Positions 16,982 through 24,856 of a DNA stretch of 37,282 nt are shown piece after piece. The stretch covers positions 1 through 37,282 of the forward strand of contig JAJDDG010000125.1 in NCBI GenBank assembly GCA_029260435.1, given 5' to 3'. Each line of letters starts with the position of its first letter. The stretch's first letter is position 1. A program made the translations under genes and the position numbers. The notes beneath the pieces are model-generated. The model saw nothing but the letters and a program-made list of their open reading frames with translations, did no database searches and had not been told where the DNA came from. The DNA is from Phycisphaerales bacterium (GTDB lineage Bacteria; Planctomycetota; Phycisphaerae; Phycisphaerales; UBA1924).

Positions 16982-19585
16982 GTGCCGACGATCAATGTCC
17001 TCAAAGAGATTCTTTCCTGGTCTTCCGACCGACCGCCGTGGCAGCGCGACGCTCTACGCCGACTCGTCACGCAGGGCGATCTTGAGGAAGCTGATGTTGC
17101 CGACTTGGCGGACCTATGCAAAGCTCGCCATGGGTTGGCTGAGAAGCGCACTCCCACACCACTTGAGTCGAAACACCTCCCGGACTCGGGGCCCGGGATC
17201 AAGCCGGTTTCGCTGACATCACTCACACATCACAGAGGGGTCAACGCACTTGGGCAGGACCAGACAATCGAATTCGGCCCGGCATTGACCGTCGTGTATG
17301 GGGAGAACGCCGCAGGAAAGTCGGGATACACTCGAATTCTGAAGCGAGCCTGTCGCGCCCGTGGGGCAGAAGAGATCCTCGGGAATGTCGTTGCAGGAAA
17401 CGCTCCAAATCGACCGTCCGCGACAATCAAGTACGCCATTGACGGCGAGGCGCGTGACCTTGTTTGGGATGATGATCAGCCTCCAGACATCTCGCTTTCA
17501 CGAGTTAGCGTGTTTGACCGTCATTGCGCCAGTGTTTACGTCGCGCAACAAACCGACGTTGCTTTCCGACCTCTCGGCTTGGATTTGTTCGACAAGCTTT
17601 CCGGTGTATGCGAGACGGTAAAGCAGGTTCTAGACAAGGAACGCAAGATTCTCGCTGCCGAAACGCTTGAACTCTCTGGTGTGCCTGATGGTACCCAGGT
17701 TCACGAACTCCTGTCGCACCTGACGTCACTGACTAATCCTGACGCTGTGAGGAACTTGGCTGCCCTGTCAGATGCGGACAGGACTCAGATCGCCGATCTC
17801 AGGAAGCGACTACACGAGCTACAATCAGACGATCCGCAAAAGACCGCCCGAGCTCTGGAACTTCGAGCCAAGCGAACGGGTGCGCTAGCGGCGAAGATCA
17901 AAGCTGTTGCAGAACTCCTGTCCGATGGGGCACTAGCCGAGATCTTCTCAGCCCGTGACCGTGTGATCGAACTCGGACGTGCCGCCGCCGACTTGCATCG
18001 CGGCGCTTTCGAACACCAACCGCTCCCCGACACCGGCTCTGCCGCATGGCGTGCATTGTGGGACGCCGCCGAACGATTCTCTTCAACGAATGCATATCCA
18101 GATGAGTCCTTCCCAGTCACACTAAAGGACTCGCGCTGTGTCCTCTGCCAGCAGGAACTCAAGGAAGAGGCCGCTCAACGACTTCGGCAGTTCCATGAAT
18201 TCCTGACTTCTACAGTGCAACGTCAGCGCGATGAAGCCACCGCGAAGTATCGAGACGATCAGAAGCGGCTCACCGATCTGGTTGTGAATGATGAGTCAAC
18301 CGAGGAGGGATTGGAGGAGCTGGAGCTTGAAGACTCTGCCTTGGCCGATGCCCTGAGGGCCGCTTTGGGTTCATCCGATGCACGCAGGCAAGCGGTGATG
18401 ACTGCACTCAGTGACGGCTCCCCTTGTCCATCCGATCTGCCCGATTCTGCACTCAACGCACAGCCGTTGCTTGACCTTGTTGCCAAACTCAATGAGCGGG
18501 CGACAGAGCTGAAGAAAGCGAACCATCAAGAGGTAATTGCCAAGTTTCAAGGCGAATTACGAGAGCTCGAAGCTCGCCAGGTCTTGGCCGACAACTTGGA
18601 AGCGGTGCTAAATGAGATTGAGCGGAAGAAGAAGATCGCTGCCTACGAACTATGCATCAAGGACACGACTACGAATGCAATTACGAAGAAGAGTACAGAA
18701 GTCACAAAGCAGGCTGTAACCGATCACCTTGCCAAAAGCTTCAAGGACAATCTGTCCGCGCTCAGCTTCCGACACATTGAAGTCGAGATGGTGCCAGCTA
18801 GGGGCTCACGTGGGTCTCTGTTTCACAAGCTTCAACTAAGACGTGCACCTGGCGTATCTGTGCCAAGTGTCGTCAGTGAGGGTGAAGCACGATGTCTTTC
18901 GATTGCATCTTTCTTCGCCGAACTTAGTACGGCGGCAGAACACTCTGCGATCCTCTTCGATGACCCTGTGTCATCACTCGACCATGTGTGGCGTGGGAAC
19001 GTAGCCGAGCGATTGGTGGTCGAAGCCGAGTCTCGACAAGTGGTCGTGTTCACACACGACATCGTGTTCCTACTTGCAATCGCGGAAAAGGCGGAAAAGC
19101 ATGGCGTAGACCTCAAGCATCAACACCTTCGGAGAGACTCGACGACGGCTGGCCTATCCTCGCAACGCCTGCCGTGGGCAGTCATGAAGGTCAAGGACCG
19201 CATCGGCCAACTGAAGGCGCTTTTTCAAGATGCGGACAAGCTACATCGCGATGGCGACCAGACCAGATACGAGAAGGAAGCGTCCTACATTTACGGGGCC
19301 CTACGCGAGACTTGGGAGCGAGCAGTTGAAGAAGTCCTGCTTGTGGGAGTGGTGGAGCGCTTCCGAAACAGCGTTCAAACCCAGCAGGCAAAGCACCTCG
19401 CCGACATCTGCGACGACGATTGCAGAGCCCTGGATGCTGGAATGACGAAGAGTTCGATGTGGCTTACTGGTCACGACCAGGCAGCAGCGCAGAATGCGCC
19501 CTTTCCGGAACCAAGCGACCTCCTCGACGACATCACGGCGCTGGAGAACTGGGTAAAGGCGATTCGCAAGAGACGCGGCAACTGA
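16982..19585 (+). CDS. RloC/PrrC-like AAA ATPase, candidate anticodon-nuclease-type defence protein
   Basis: 867 residues from GTG 16982, with GGAGG five bases upstream. Order: an N-terminal module of about 85 residues (WQRDALRRLV...), an ABC/SMC-type ATPase with Walker A GENAAGKS (107-114), a long helical coiled-coil middle with Cys-x-x-Cys (CVLC, 386-389) where RloC has its zinc hook, the signature SEGEA (632-636), Walker B ILFDDP (657-662) and D-loop SSLDH. The C-terminal domain contains R775-x3-E779 and later His 805 and His 831, reminiscent of the Arg-Glu-His triad of PrrC/RloC anticodon nucleases. The family architecture suggests a DNA-damage or phage-sensing ATPase controlling a tRNA-cutting domain. 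Nuclease activity here is inference. A HEPN-like gene follows after 43 bases. Confidence 0.75.
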   Translation: MPTINVLKEILSWSSDRPPWQRDALRRLVTQGDLEEADVADLADLCKARHGLAEKRTPTPLESKHLPDSGPGIKPVSLTSLTHHRGVNALGQDQTIEFGPALTVVYGENAAGKSGYTRILKRACRARGAEEILGNVVAGNAPNRPSATIKYAIDGEARDLVWDDDQPPDISLSRVSVFDRHCASVYVAQQTDVAFRPLGLDLFDKLSGVCETVKQVLDKERKILAAETLELSGVPDGTQVHELLSHLTSLTNPDAVRNLAALSDADRTQIADLRKRLHELQSDDPQKTARALELRAKRTGALAAKIKAVAELLSDGALAEIFSARDRVIELGRAAADLHRGAFEHQPLPDTGSAAWRALWDAAERFSSTNAYPDESFPVTLKDSRCVLCQQELKEEAAQRLRQFHEFLTSTVQRQRDEATAKYRDDQKRLTDLVVNDESTEEGLEELELEDSALADALRAALGSSDARRQAVMTALSDGSPCPSDLPDSALNAQPLLDLVAKLNERATELKKANHQEVIAKFQGELRELEARQVLADNLEAVLNEIERKKKIAAYELCIKDTTTNAITKKSTEVTKQAVTDHLAKSFKDNLSALSFRHIEVEMVPARGSRGSLFHKLQLRRAPGVSVPSVVSEGEARCLSIASFFAELSTAAEHSAILFDDPVSSLDHVWRGNVAERLVVEAESRQVVVFTHDIVFLLAIAEKAEKHGVDLKHQHLRRDSTTAGLSSQRLPWAVMKVKDRIGQLKALFQDADKLHRDGDQTRYEKEASYIYGALRETWERAVEEVLLVGVVERFRNSVQTQQAKHLADICDDDCRALDAGMTKSSMWLTGHDQAAAQNAPFPEPSDLLDDITALENWVKAIRKRRGN

Positions 19586-19591
19586 CGCTTG

Positions 19592-19619
19592 TTGATTCTG
19601 TGTCTAGACCTGCGATAGA
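19592..19619 (+). promoter_or_regulatory. Candidate promoter of the HEPN-like gene
   Basis: TTGATT (19592-19597), a 16-base spacer and GATAGA (19614-19619). The expected start is at about 19626, three bases before the ATG at 19629, again with no Shine-Dalgarno, so separate leaderless expression is possible. Confidence 0.25.
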
Positions 19620-19628
19620 GTCTGGACG

Positions 19629-20150
19629 ATGGACATGAAAAATCTACATGCTCATGAACCCGAGTTCTGGTTTCGGCAGGCCGAAGAATTGGACCGCGCG
19701 GCACACCTCATTTGGCAAGCGTGCGAGACCGACTTCATCGCCATGTCCAAGCTCCCAGTTGGATCTGAAGTTCGTCGAGTGAATCTCGGTGGAACGTTCT
19801 GGCTCAACGCGGGATTAGCCATAGAGAATCTGCTCAAGGGGTCCATAATCCAACGGGAGCCTAGTCTTGTCGTGGACGGTCGAATCAACAAGAGCCTAAA
19901 GATACATGACCTGACGAAGCTGGCTCGCCTCGCCGATACCGAGCTATCCCCAGTCGAAGGGTTCTACCTTTGGGTAGCCACTGAGTGCATCATCTGGGCC
20001 GGACGGTATCCGTCATCTACCAACGCCAAGAAGACGAAGCCCCCTGTCTTCTCGGAAGCTGATTTTCTTGCCTACGAGAGCCTGTATAAGCGGTTCGCTC
20101 CTCAGCGGCCCTCCACCGCCTCTGGTACGGTGTATCAACGGCTCATCTGA
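19629..20150 (+). CDS. HEPN-like small protein
   Basis: 173 residues, mostly helical. It matches a family pattern that I know as HEPN-like: an N-terminal FWFRQAEELDRAAHLIWQ helix, a central NLGGTFWLNAGLAIENLLKG helix, HDLTKLA, and the IIWAGRYP segment. HEPN proteins are often RNases or partners in toxin, abortive-infection or RNA-processing systems. The canonical R-x4-6-H is not seen (the nearest is Arg-x7-His before DLTKL), so catalysis is doubtful. It lies 43 bases after the RloC-like gene on the same strand, suggesting a two-gene unit. Its last 138 bases overlap, tail to tail, the end of the gene on the other strand. A second ATG at 19635 is an equally good start. Confidence 0.65.
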   Translation: MDMKNLHAHEPEFWFRQAEELDRAAHLIWQACETDFIAMSKLPVGSEVRRVNLGGTFWLNAGLAIENLLKGSIIQREPSLVVDGRINKSLKIHDLTKLARLADTELSPVEGFYLWVATECIIWAGRYPSSTNAKKTKPPVFSEADFLAYESLYKRFAPQRPSTASGTVYQRLI

Positions 20151-21293
20151 ACCTCCCTTCGCCTGGGAATTCAGCATCTTGATGCCTCGTCGATCATCCC
20201 GCTCGGCAATGTGATGCCATAGCTCATCGCGGATGATTGTGCAGAACAGGCCGCACGGGTTCCGATTAGCCTTCCGGATTGCACGAGCTGCGGCTGCCGC
20301 AACTCGCTGCTTCTCGGCAAGCCCCTCACCGATCGTCCCCTTCGCAGCTAGCCGTCTGCAGAGCCGTTCGAGTCGTTCTGGTTCCACCAAGTCTCGAACA
20401 TCCAACCTCCCAGGCCACCATGTCCCCGCCCTTTTCGTCCGCTCCCGGACACCAATTCCTTTTCCTCGCGAAGCGAGGTTTCTGTTCTTTCGAAGAAGGG
20501 TACTGTTTGCTCTAGGGCATGAAGTTAGCCCTGCAGTTTCGGGGGGTGGGCATGAAGATTGTGGCCGCACCTTCAGTGGCACACTGCTCCAGTCGAGTTC
20601 CACCGAGAGCCTGAGCCCATACCGATTGAGCTGCCACTGGCTGCTCTCAAGAACCGTCAGCCAGCCACGCTCGACGAGCTTGCGTCGTGCTGTGACGACT
20701 GCGCGTTCGCTCACCGAGAACGTCTTGGCAATCCAGGACGCCTTGCAGCGCCCGTCAGTGCGGTATCGGCTCTTGGCGGCTCGGAAGTACACGCAGCGAA
20801 TCAGATGCGCATACACGGTCGCCATCACCGCTTTGGACATCCCCGCCGCAAGCTCCCGCACCAGCCTTCGCGGGACTCGGATGATGCGACGCCGGTTCAC
20901 GATGCGAGAGACCATCTCGGTTGCGGCAGCCGCATCCTCATTGCGGAGGTCTGACGGGGTCTTTGCAAATCGCATCCGTGACTTGCGAGCTTGCACGAGT
21001 TGCACAGATTCGAGTGAGCGAAGCGAGGCGCGAACATCACGAGGCGAGAGGCCGCCGGTCACAACGCCAATCTCCTCGGCGGTAAACGACACCTTCCCTC
21101 CCCGCTCTACCATGCATCGGCGCTCTTCAAGCTCGTGGCAGGCAAACCACACGCGGAGGTCCCGCCGACTGATGCGCCCTCGGATGTAGAGCGACCAGCT
21201 CATGCAGAGCTGCATCACCGAGATGCGCCGATAGCCGCCTTCTATCCGTTCCCTCCAGACTTCTGTCCCCTTTTCTGTCCCGACTCTGGGCAT
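20013..21293 (-). CDS. Replication-initiator-like winged-helix protein
   Basis: 426 residues, basic, cytoplasmic. The N-terminal part looks like helix-turn-helix units (FTAEEIGVVTGGLSPRDV...; SWIAKTFSVSERAVVTARRK) with LVERGWLTVLESSQWQLNRYG, as in winged-helix DNA-binding initiators. The C-terminal third has an Arg-rich helix (AAAARAIRKANRNP) followed by FCTIIRDELWHHI. I cannot assign a Rep family; the replication role rests on this fold pattern, on its divergent position opposite parA and on the candidate antisense RNA over its leader. Start at ATG 21293 has a weak GGGA upstream. Its 3' end overlaps the HEPN-like gene by 138 bases, which is unusual and suggests a module junction. A different role, for example transcription regulator, is possible. 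Confidence 0.55.
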   Translation of the reverse strand: MPRVGTEKGTEVWRERIEGGYRRISVMQLCMSWSLYIRGRISRRDLRVWFACHELEERRCMVERGGKVSFTAEEIGVVTGGLSPRDVRASLRSLESVQLVQARKSRMRFAKTPSDLRNEDAAAATEMVSRIVNRRRIIRVPRRLVRELAAGMSKAVMATVYAHLIRCVYFRAAKSRYRTDGRCKASWIAKTFSVSERAVVTARRKLVERGWLTVLESSQWQLNRYGLRLSVELDWSSVPLKVRPQSSCPPPETAGLTSCPRANSTLLRKNRNLASRGKGIGVRERTKRAGTWWPGRLDVRDLVEPERLERLCRRLAAKGTIGEGLAEKQRVAAAAARAIRKANRNPCGLFCTIIRDELWHHIAERDDRRGIKMLNSQAKGGSDEPLIHRTRGGGGPLRSEPLIQALVGKKISFREDRGLRLLGVGR

Positions 21294-21372
21294 ACGTATC
21301 CCGTTGCTGCTGAGCGCGCAGCCATCGCCTGCAAGGCAAACGAATCACGTTCACCTTCAGGCGAGGAACAAC

Positions 21373-21402
21373 TTGACGTTTGAGAGCGATGCGGGGTACG
21401 GT
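21373..21402 (+). promoter_or_regulatory. Candidate promoter of antisense RNA
   Basis: A strong -35 box TTGACG (21373-21378), an 18-base spacer and TACGGT (21397-21402) as a weak -10. A transcript from about 21409 would run to the terminator at 21456-21485. Confidence 0.35.
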
Positions 21403-21408
21403 TGAGGT

Positions 21409-21485
21409 ATCAGATTTCAAACGTTCCCCGGTCGCCTCAAGCTTCCGGCGGATTCAAAAACCGACTTTCGCGAGTCGGTTTTTTT
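21409..21485 (+). ncRNA. Candidate antisense (copy-control) RNA
   Basis: A stretch of about 77 bases bounded by a promoter-like sequence and a strong intrinsic terminator, with no coding capacity. It lies on the strand opposite the expected leader of the initiator-like gene at 21293, the layout of plasmid countertranscribed RNAs that limit initiator synthesis. The RNA would start with an unstructured AT-rich part containing CAAACGTT and end in the terminator hairpin. The function is inference from position. Confidence 0.35.
21456..21485. terminator. Bidirectional intrinsic terminator
   Basis: AAAAACCGACT (21456-21466) pairs with AGTCGGTTTTT (21473-21483) around TTCGCG, and T-runs lie on both strands. 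It can end a short rightward RNA and also shield the initiator gene from leftward transcripts. Confidence 0.9.
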
Positions 21486-21640
21486 ATGCCCGGTGATTTG
21501 CCGATGCGCTCCTTGTTGCAGCTCCTCCTTGATGGCCCCACTCACCGATGCCTGTGTACACTCGTACTAAGCGCGGGCAGTTACACGATTCGTACACAAC
21601 TATAAAAAGCTGAAACTATCGCGCAAGGTACTTTTTCGCC

Positions 21641-21835
21641 ATGTGGTATTGAGGCCATGTGGCCACAACGCCACATGGCGCAGCGGCTACAACGCTCGGT
21701 CGCCACAACGCCATTGGGCCTCATCGCTTTTTTCTGTTGTGGCATTGGGTTGAACCATCCATTATGGCCACATCGCCTCATGAGCGCAGCGCTACTTGAC
21801 CTCTTGGCCATGTAGCCACAACGCCTCATGGCGAC
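21641..21835. repeat. Repeat cluster A upstream of parA (centromere or operator)
   Basis: GCCACAACGCC occurs exactly at 21662-21672, 21702-21712 and 21815-21825, with close variants at 21686-21696 (GCTACAACGCT) and 21767-21777 (GCCACATCGCC). The hexamer ATGTGG/CCACAT occurs at 21641, 21657, 21671 and 21768. One copy forms a perfect 9-bp inverted repeat, GCCATGTGG (21654-21662) with CCACATGGC (21671-21679), around the core; another keeps GCCATG/CATGGC (21807-21832). Such clusters before parA are usually the partner protein's binding site. They could also be iterons of a replication origin. Confidence 0.7.
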
Positions 21836-21867
21836 AACTGGACAATCGTGAATCACGCGGGGGAGCG

Positions 21868-22755
21868 ATGAAAGAACTACGGGAAGGGCGAAAGGCCCAC
21901 GTTATCTGCGTCGGCAATCAGAAAGGCGGGGTAGGGAAGACCACCAACTGTGTGCAGCTTGCAGCAGCATTTACAGAGCAGGGGAAGAAGTGTCTGATCA
22001 TCGATCTCGACATGACTGCCGGGGCTACGAAGTCGCTCAAAGCGCCGACCCAGGGATGGAACGATTCGTTCGACCTCATCACGGGGCCGGAGAACGCCCG
22101 TGATGCTGTGATCGGCAACGACGACCCTGACGTACAGCTTCCACCGAACCTGCATCTGGTGCCAGGCTCTGCGCGTCTGAGAGACTTAGACCAATACCTG
22201 CACGAGCATGAGTGGATTGTTCACCAGGACATGCTCCTCGGACCGGTCGATCAACTGCGAAATTACTACGACCTGATCTTTCTGGACACGCCGCCGCAGA
22301 GTACAAAGACCACAATTCCAGCACTAAAAGCGTCGGATTTTGTCATCCTCTCGGCCATGCCCGATCGCCTCGCGATTGAAGCGCTGGGGGAGGCGATTCA
22401 GCAGATCATCACCGCCCAGAATGGGCCGCACCCTGACTTGGTGCTCCTCGGTGTGATTCTCTGCTCAATACCGAAGCCCAAGACTCGCCTCGCGCGGGCG
22501 CTCATCGAGTCATTGGCCCAGGCAGGTGAGATCGATACCGGGGTGCCCATCAAGTTCGACACCGAGATCAGTCGAACCGTGGTGCTCCAGGAGGCGACCC
22601 AGACTGGGCAGACCATTTTCCAGTATGCCCCAGGTCATGACGTGGCGGCACAGTATCTGGAGCTTGCAGAGGAAGTTGAAAGGCGAATTGCTCACCTCAG
22701 CGCGGAAGACTACGAACCGGCCTCCGAAGACCAGGAGGACGTAGCCAATGGGTAA
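21868..22755 (+). CDS. parA: ParA-type partition ATPase
   Basis: 295 residues from ATG 21868. The deviant Walker A NQKGGVGKTT (17-26), the LIIDLDMTAGAT switch and FLDTPPQ of the ParA/Soj/MinD class are intact. It lacks the N-terminal helix-turn-helix domain of type Ia ParA, so it is a short type Ib-like ATPase. Such ATPases bind nonspecific DNA and move centromere-bound plasmid copies apart. GGGGGAG lies very close to the ATG, and no better start is seen. The stop overlaps the next gene by 8 bases, as expected for a partition operon, and repeat cluster A lies immediately upstream. Confidence 0.92.
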   Translation: MKELREGRKAHVICVGNQKGGVGKTTNCVQLAAAFTEQGKKCLIIDLDMTAGATKSLKAPTQGWNDSFDLITGPENARDAVIGNDDPDVQLPPNLHLVPGSARLRDLDQYLHEHEWIVHQDMLLGPVDQLRNYYDLIFLDTPPQSTKTTIPALKASDFVILSAMPDRLAIEALGEAIQQIITAQNGPHPDLVLLGVILCSIPKPKTRLARALIESLAQAGEIDTGVPIKFDTEISRTVVLQEATQTGQTIFQYAPGHDVAAQYLELAEEVERRIAHLSAEDYEPASEDQEDVANG

Positions 22756-23305
22756 GAAGAAGTTCGAGGAAGAGCCGTACAACCCTCTCTCTGCCGAACT
22801 GCTCCGAGATGCGACCATTCAGGCGAGGAAGCGAGGGAAGGGGAGTGCCAAGTCTCAGCCGGAGGATGCGCCCGAGAAAGTCATCGACATTGAACCCCTC
22901 AAGCGTGTTCAGGCGGTGCCGCCCGAGGAGGAGATCGCGACTCAAGAGCCGGAGCACCCAAACATGGCCGACAGGCTCACACGTGGGCGCAATCCTCAAG
23001 CATCTCGGTCATCTACGCCAGGACCGACCAAGCGGTATCGGGTCACCGAGGAGGAGGACTACGAGCTTGAGAACTTCGTGTTGCAGCTTCGCCGTCGCTC
23101 CAACACCAAGGTTAGTCTGGGGATGCTCAACCGCGTCACCAACGGCATCTTGATGCAGGCACTTCCGGAGCTTCTCACCGAGATCGATAACCACGGGCCG
23201 ATTCGTCAGCCACCAAAGAACGATGCGCTCGCGTATGGGGAGTTCGAGGAGGCGTGGGGAAACATCCTGGAGCGAGCGATGAGGAGGCGCAGGGTTCCGC
23301 GCTAG
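22748..23305 (+). CDS. Probable centromere-binding partner of ParA
   Basis: 185 residues with no similarity that I can name. The first 100 residues are charged and probably unstructured (Glu, Lys, Pro-rich). The C-terminal part is helical, with TKVSLGMLNRVTNGILMQAL resembling the end of a small DNA-binding helix bundle, and a very basic tail (RAMRRRRVPR). A disordered acidic/basic arm plus a small DNA-binding domain is typical of type Ib partition partners. The role is inferred from its 8-base overlap with parA and from the flanking repeat clusters, which would be its binding sites and operators. Confidence 0.6.
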   Translation: MGKKKFEEEPYNPLSAELLRDATIQARKRGKGSAKSQPEDAPEKVIDIEPLKRVQAVPPEEEIATQEPEHPNMADRLTRGRNPQASRSSTPGPTKRYRVTEEEDYELENFVLQLRRRSNTKVSLGMLNRVTNGILMQALPELLTEIDNHGPIRQPPKNDALAYGEFEEAWGNILERAMRRRRVPR

Positions 23306-23309
23306 ATTG

Positions 23310-23355
23310 CCACATGGGTATATGGCAATGTGGTCACAAAGCCAAGTGGCCACAT
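23310..23355. repeat. Repeat cluster B before the 97-aa gene
   Basis: CCACAT (23310-23315), ATGTGG (23328-23333) and CCACAT (23350-23355) flank a degenerate core GTCACAAAGCC (23333-23343), the same half-sites and core as in cluster A. It sits 30 bases upstream of the ribosome-binding site at 23372. Confidence 0.6.
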
Positions 23356-23385
23356 ATGACGACTAACACGCGGAGGATAGACAGA

Positions 23386-23679
23386 ATGCCCGAGACGACA
23401 AAGAAAGAACTGGCAATTGAACTCATCACCCATTCGGATGGCTGCGAACTGAATTTCAAGGATAAGAATGGAGAGGTGGTCCACGCTCAACCTGTCAGCC
23501 TCGACGACCTATCTGCGCTGGTGATGCAGATCTTCAATGCCGAACTCTTTGCGAAGCACGAGATGTTCGCCACACTCTTTTATGCCGAAGAGAGACATAT
23601 GCGAGAGCTTGACCGGCGCATCGCAGAGATCCGGGAGTGGATGAATAGCGTGATCGAATCAATGCCACGGGATCAGTAG
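23386..23679 (+). CDS. 97-aa protein of the partition module, unknown
   Basis: Start at ATG 23386 with GGAGGA (23372-23377) eight bases upstream; in-frame codons further left have no such signal. The product is small, acidic and soluble. Its N-terminal half looks like beta strands (ELAIELITHSDGCELNFKD) and its C-terminal half is a long amphipathic helix or coiled coil (FYAEERHMRELDRRIAEIRE). I do not recognise a family. Its promoter region carries repeat cluster B, so it is probably co-regulated with parA. A coiled-coil accessory factor of partition or an antitoxin for the next gene are both conceivable; nothing in the sequence decides. Confidence 0.65.
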   Translation: MPETTKKELAIELITHSDGCELNFKDKNGEVVHAQPVSLDDLSALVMQIFNAELFAKHEMFATLFYAEERHMRELDRRIAEIREWMNSVIESMPRDQ

Positions 23680-23713
23680 TGGCGTGTGGCTGAGAAGCAA
23701 GCCATCGCTAGAA

Positions 23714-23750
23714 CGCCATATGGCCATGTAGCCACAACGCCGCATGCGGC
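23714..23750. repeat. Repeat cluster C before the zinc-ribbon gene
   Basis: GCCATATGGCCATGTA is followed by the exact core GCCACAACGCC (23731-23741) and then GCATGCGGC. It is nearly the same as the cluster A copy at 21807-21832 and lies about 80 bases before the next start. Confidence 0.65.
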
Positions 23751-23827
23751 AACACTTGTTCGCTCGGTGAAGCCACCGGCGTAGAATACAAACAATGCCA
23801 GATTGCATGCTCAAGGAGGGCATGACG

Positions 23828-24856
23828 ATGTTTGATGATGTGCTGCGTGAACTTGAGCGGTTGGAGCAAGGGGTCGAGATCTCCATTGAGGTGCCACTCG
23901 ATGAGAAGGGATTTCTAGACCGACAATGTCCAAGCAAGCCTTGCCAGCACCAGTTCAAAGTGCTCTTTGACGACTGGACTGACAAGGTGCCAGACGAGAG
24001 CGCGTTCTGCCCGCTTTGCGGTCATACGGATCATCCTCACGAGATGAGTACTCCAGCCCAGGAGGAGTACATCCACGACGTGGGCCTTCAGCACGTATCG
24101 GGCATCATCGACAAAGCATTGGTTTCCGACGCTCAACGACATAATCGTAAAGAGCGAGCACGTCCAAAAAACGGCCTCATCGACATTTCGATGTCGATGG
24201 AGTTCAAGCCCGGCGCACCGATCATCGCGGTGCCGCCAGATGCCGCCGAATCACTCCGGCAGGAGTTTGCCTGCGACTCCTGCCAGTGCCATTGGTCATC
24301 GCTGGGCGCGTCCTACTTCTGCCCCGCTTGCGGTCACAACTCCGCTCCATCTGCCTTCAACACCACGCTCACGACTGTCCGCGACTTCATCCATACCTTT
24401 CCGGCTCTTCAGCGCACTCTTGAGGAAGCTGCTGGGCCAGATTCAGCAGAGACCACGCTGAGGCAACTGGCCGAGGATCAGTTTGGCCGCATCGTGGGTG
24501 CCTTTGAACGCTACAGCGCGGCGCTCTTCAGCGAACTCCCAAACGCCTCGGCATTCCCGGCAAAGGGCAATGTTTTCCAACGCATTCCCGATGCCTCTGC
24601 TCTGTGGAAAGCGGCAGTCGGCAAGGGCTACGACGACGTGCTTACCAGCGCAGAAGTCGCTGCACTCACTCGCTTCGTTCAACAACGCCATGTCCTCGGT
24701 CATCAACAGGGCATTGTTGACGACAAATACATCGCCAAGTCTGGCGACACGAACTACTGCGCAGGGCAGCGTCTTGTCATCAGACCCCAGCATGTCATTG
24801 AGTTGATCGATGTTGTCGAGAAGCTTGCGGCAAGCATACGCGCAGCACTTCCCTGA
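23828..24856 (+). CDS. Zinc-ribbon protein with C-terminal HEPN-like R-x4-H motif
   Basis: 342 residues from ATG 23828; AAGGAGGG (23813-23820) gives the best spacing to this ATG rather than to those at 23795, 23807 or 23822. Two zinc-ribbon-like units are present: Cys 34/Cys 39 with CPLCGH (61-66), and later CDSCQCHW with CPACGH. The C-terminal half is helical and contains RHVLGH (Arg 287-x4-His 292) followed by GIVDDKY, the shape of HEPN RNase active sites. It could be an RNA-binding ribonuclease or toxin; another possibility is a regulator that has kept only the HEPN fold. The promoter region carries repeat cluster C, linking it to the partition module. Confidence 0.7.
   Translation: MFDDVLRELERLEQGVEISIEVPLDEKGFLDRQCPSKPCQHQFKVLFDDWTDKVPDESAFCPLCGHTDHPHEMSTPAQEEYIHDVGLQHVSGIIDKALVSDAQRHNRKERARPKNGLIDISMSMEFKPGAPIIAVPPDAAESLRQEFACDSCQCHWSSLGASYFCPACGHNSAPSAFNTTLTTVRDFIHTFPALQRTLEEAAGPDSAETTLRQLAEDQFGRIVGAFERYSAALFSELPNASAFPAKGNVFQRIPDASALWKAAVGKGYDDVLTSAEVAALTRFVQQRHVLGHQQGIVDDKYIAKSGDTNYCAGQRLVIRPQHVIELIDVVEKLAASIRAALP

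Noticed and set aside
20233..21189. Rightward frame opposite the initiator-like gene
   Set aside because: Ser/Arg-rich product without signals; the leftward frame has helix-turn-helix patterns and a better context.
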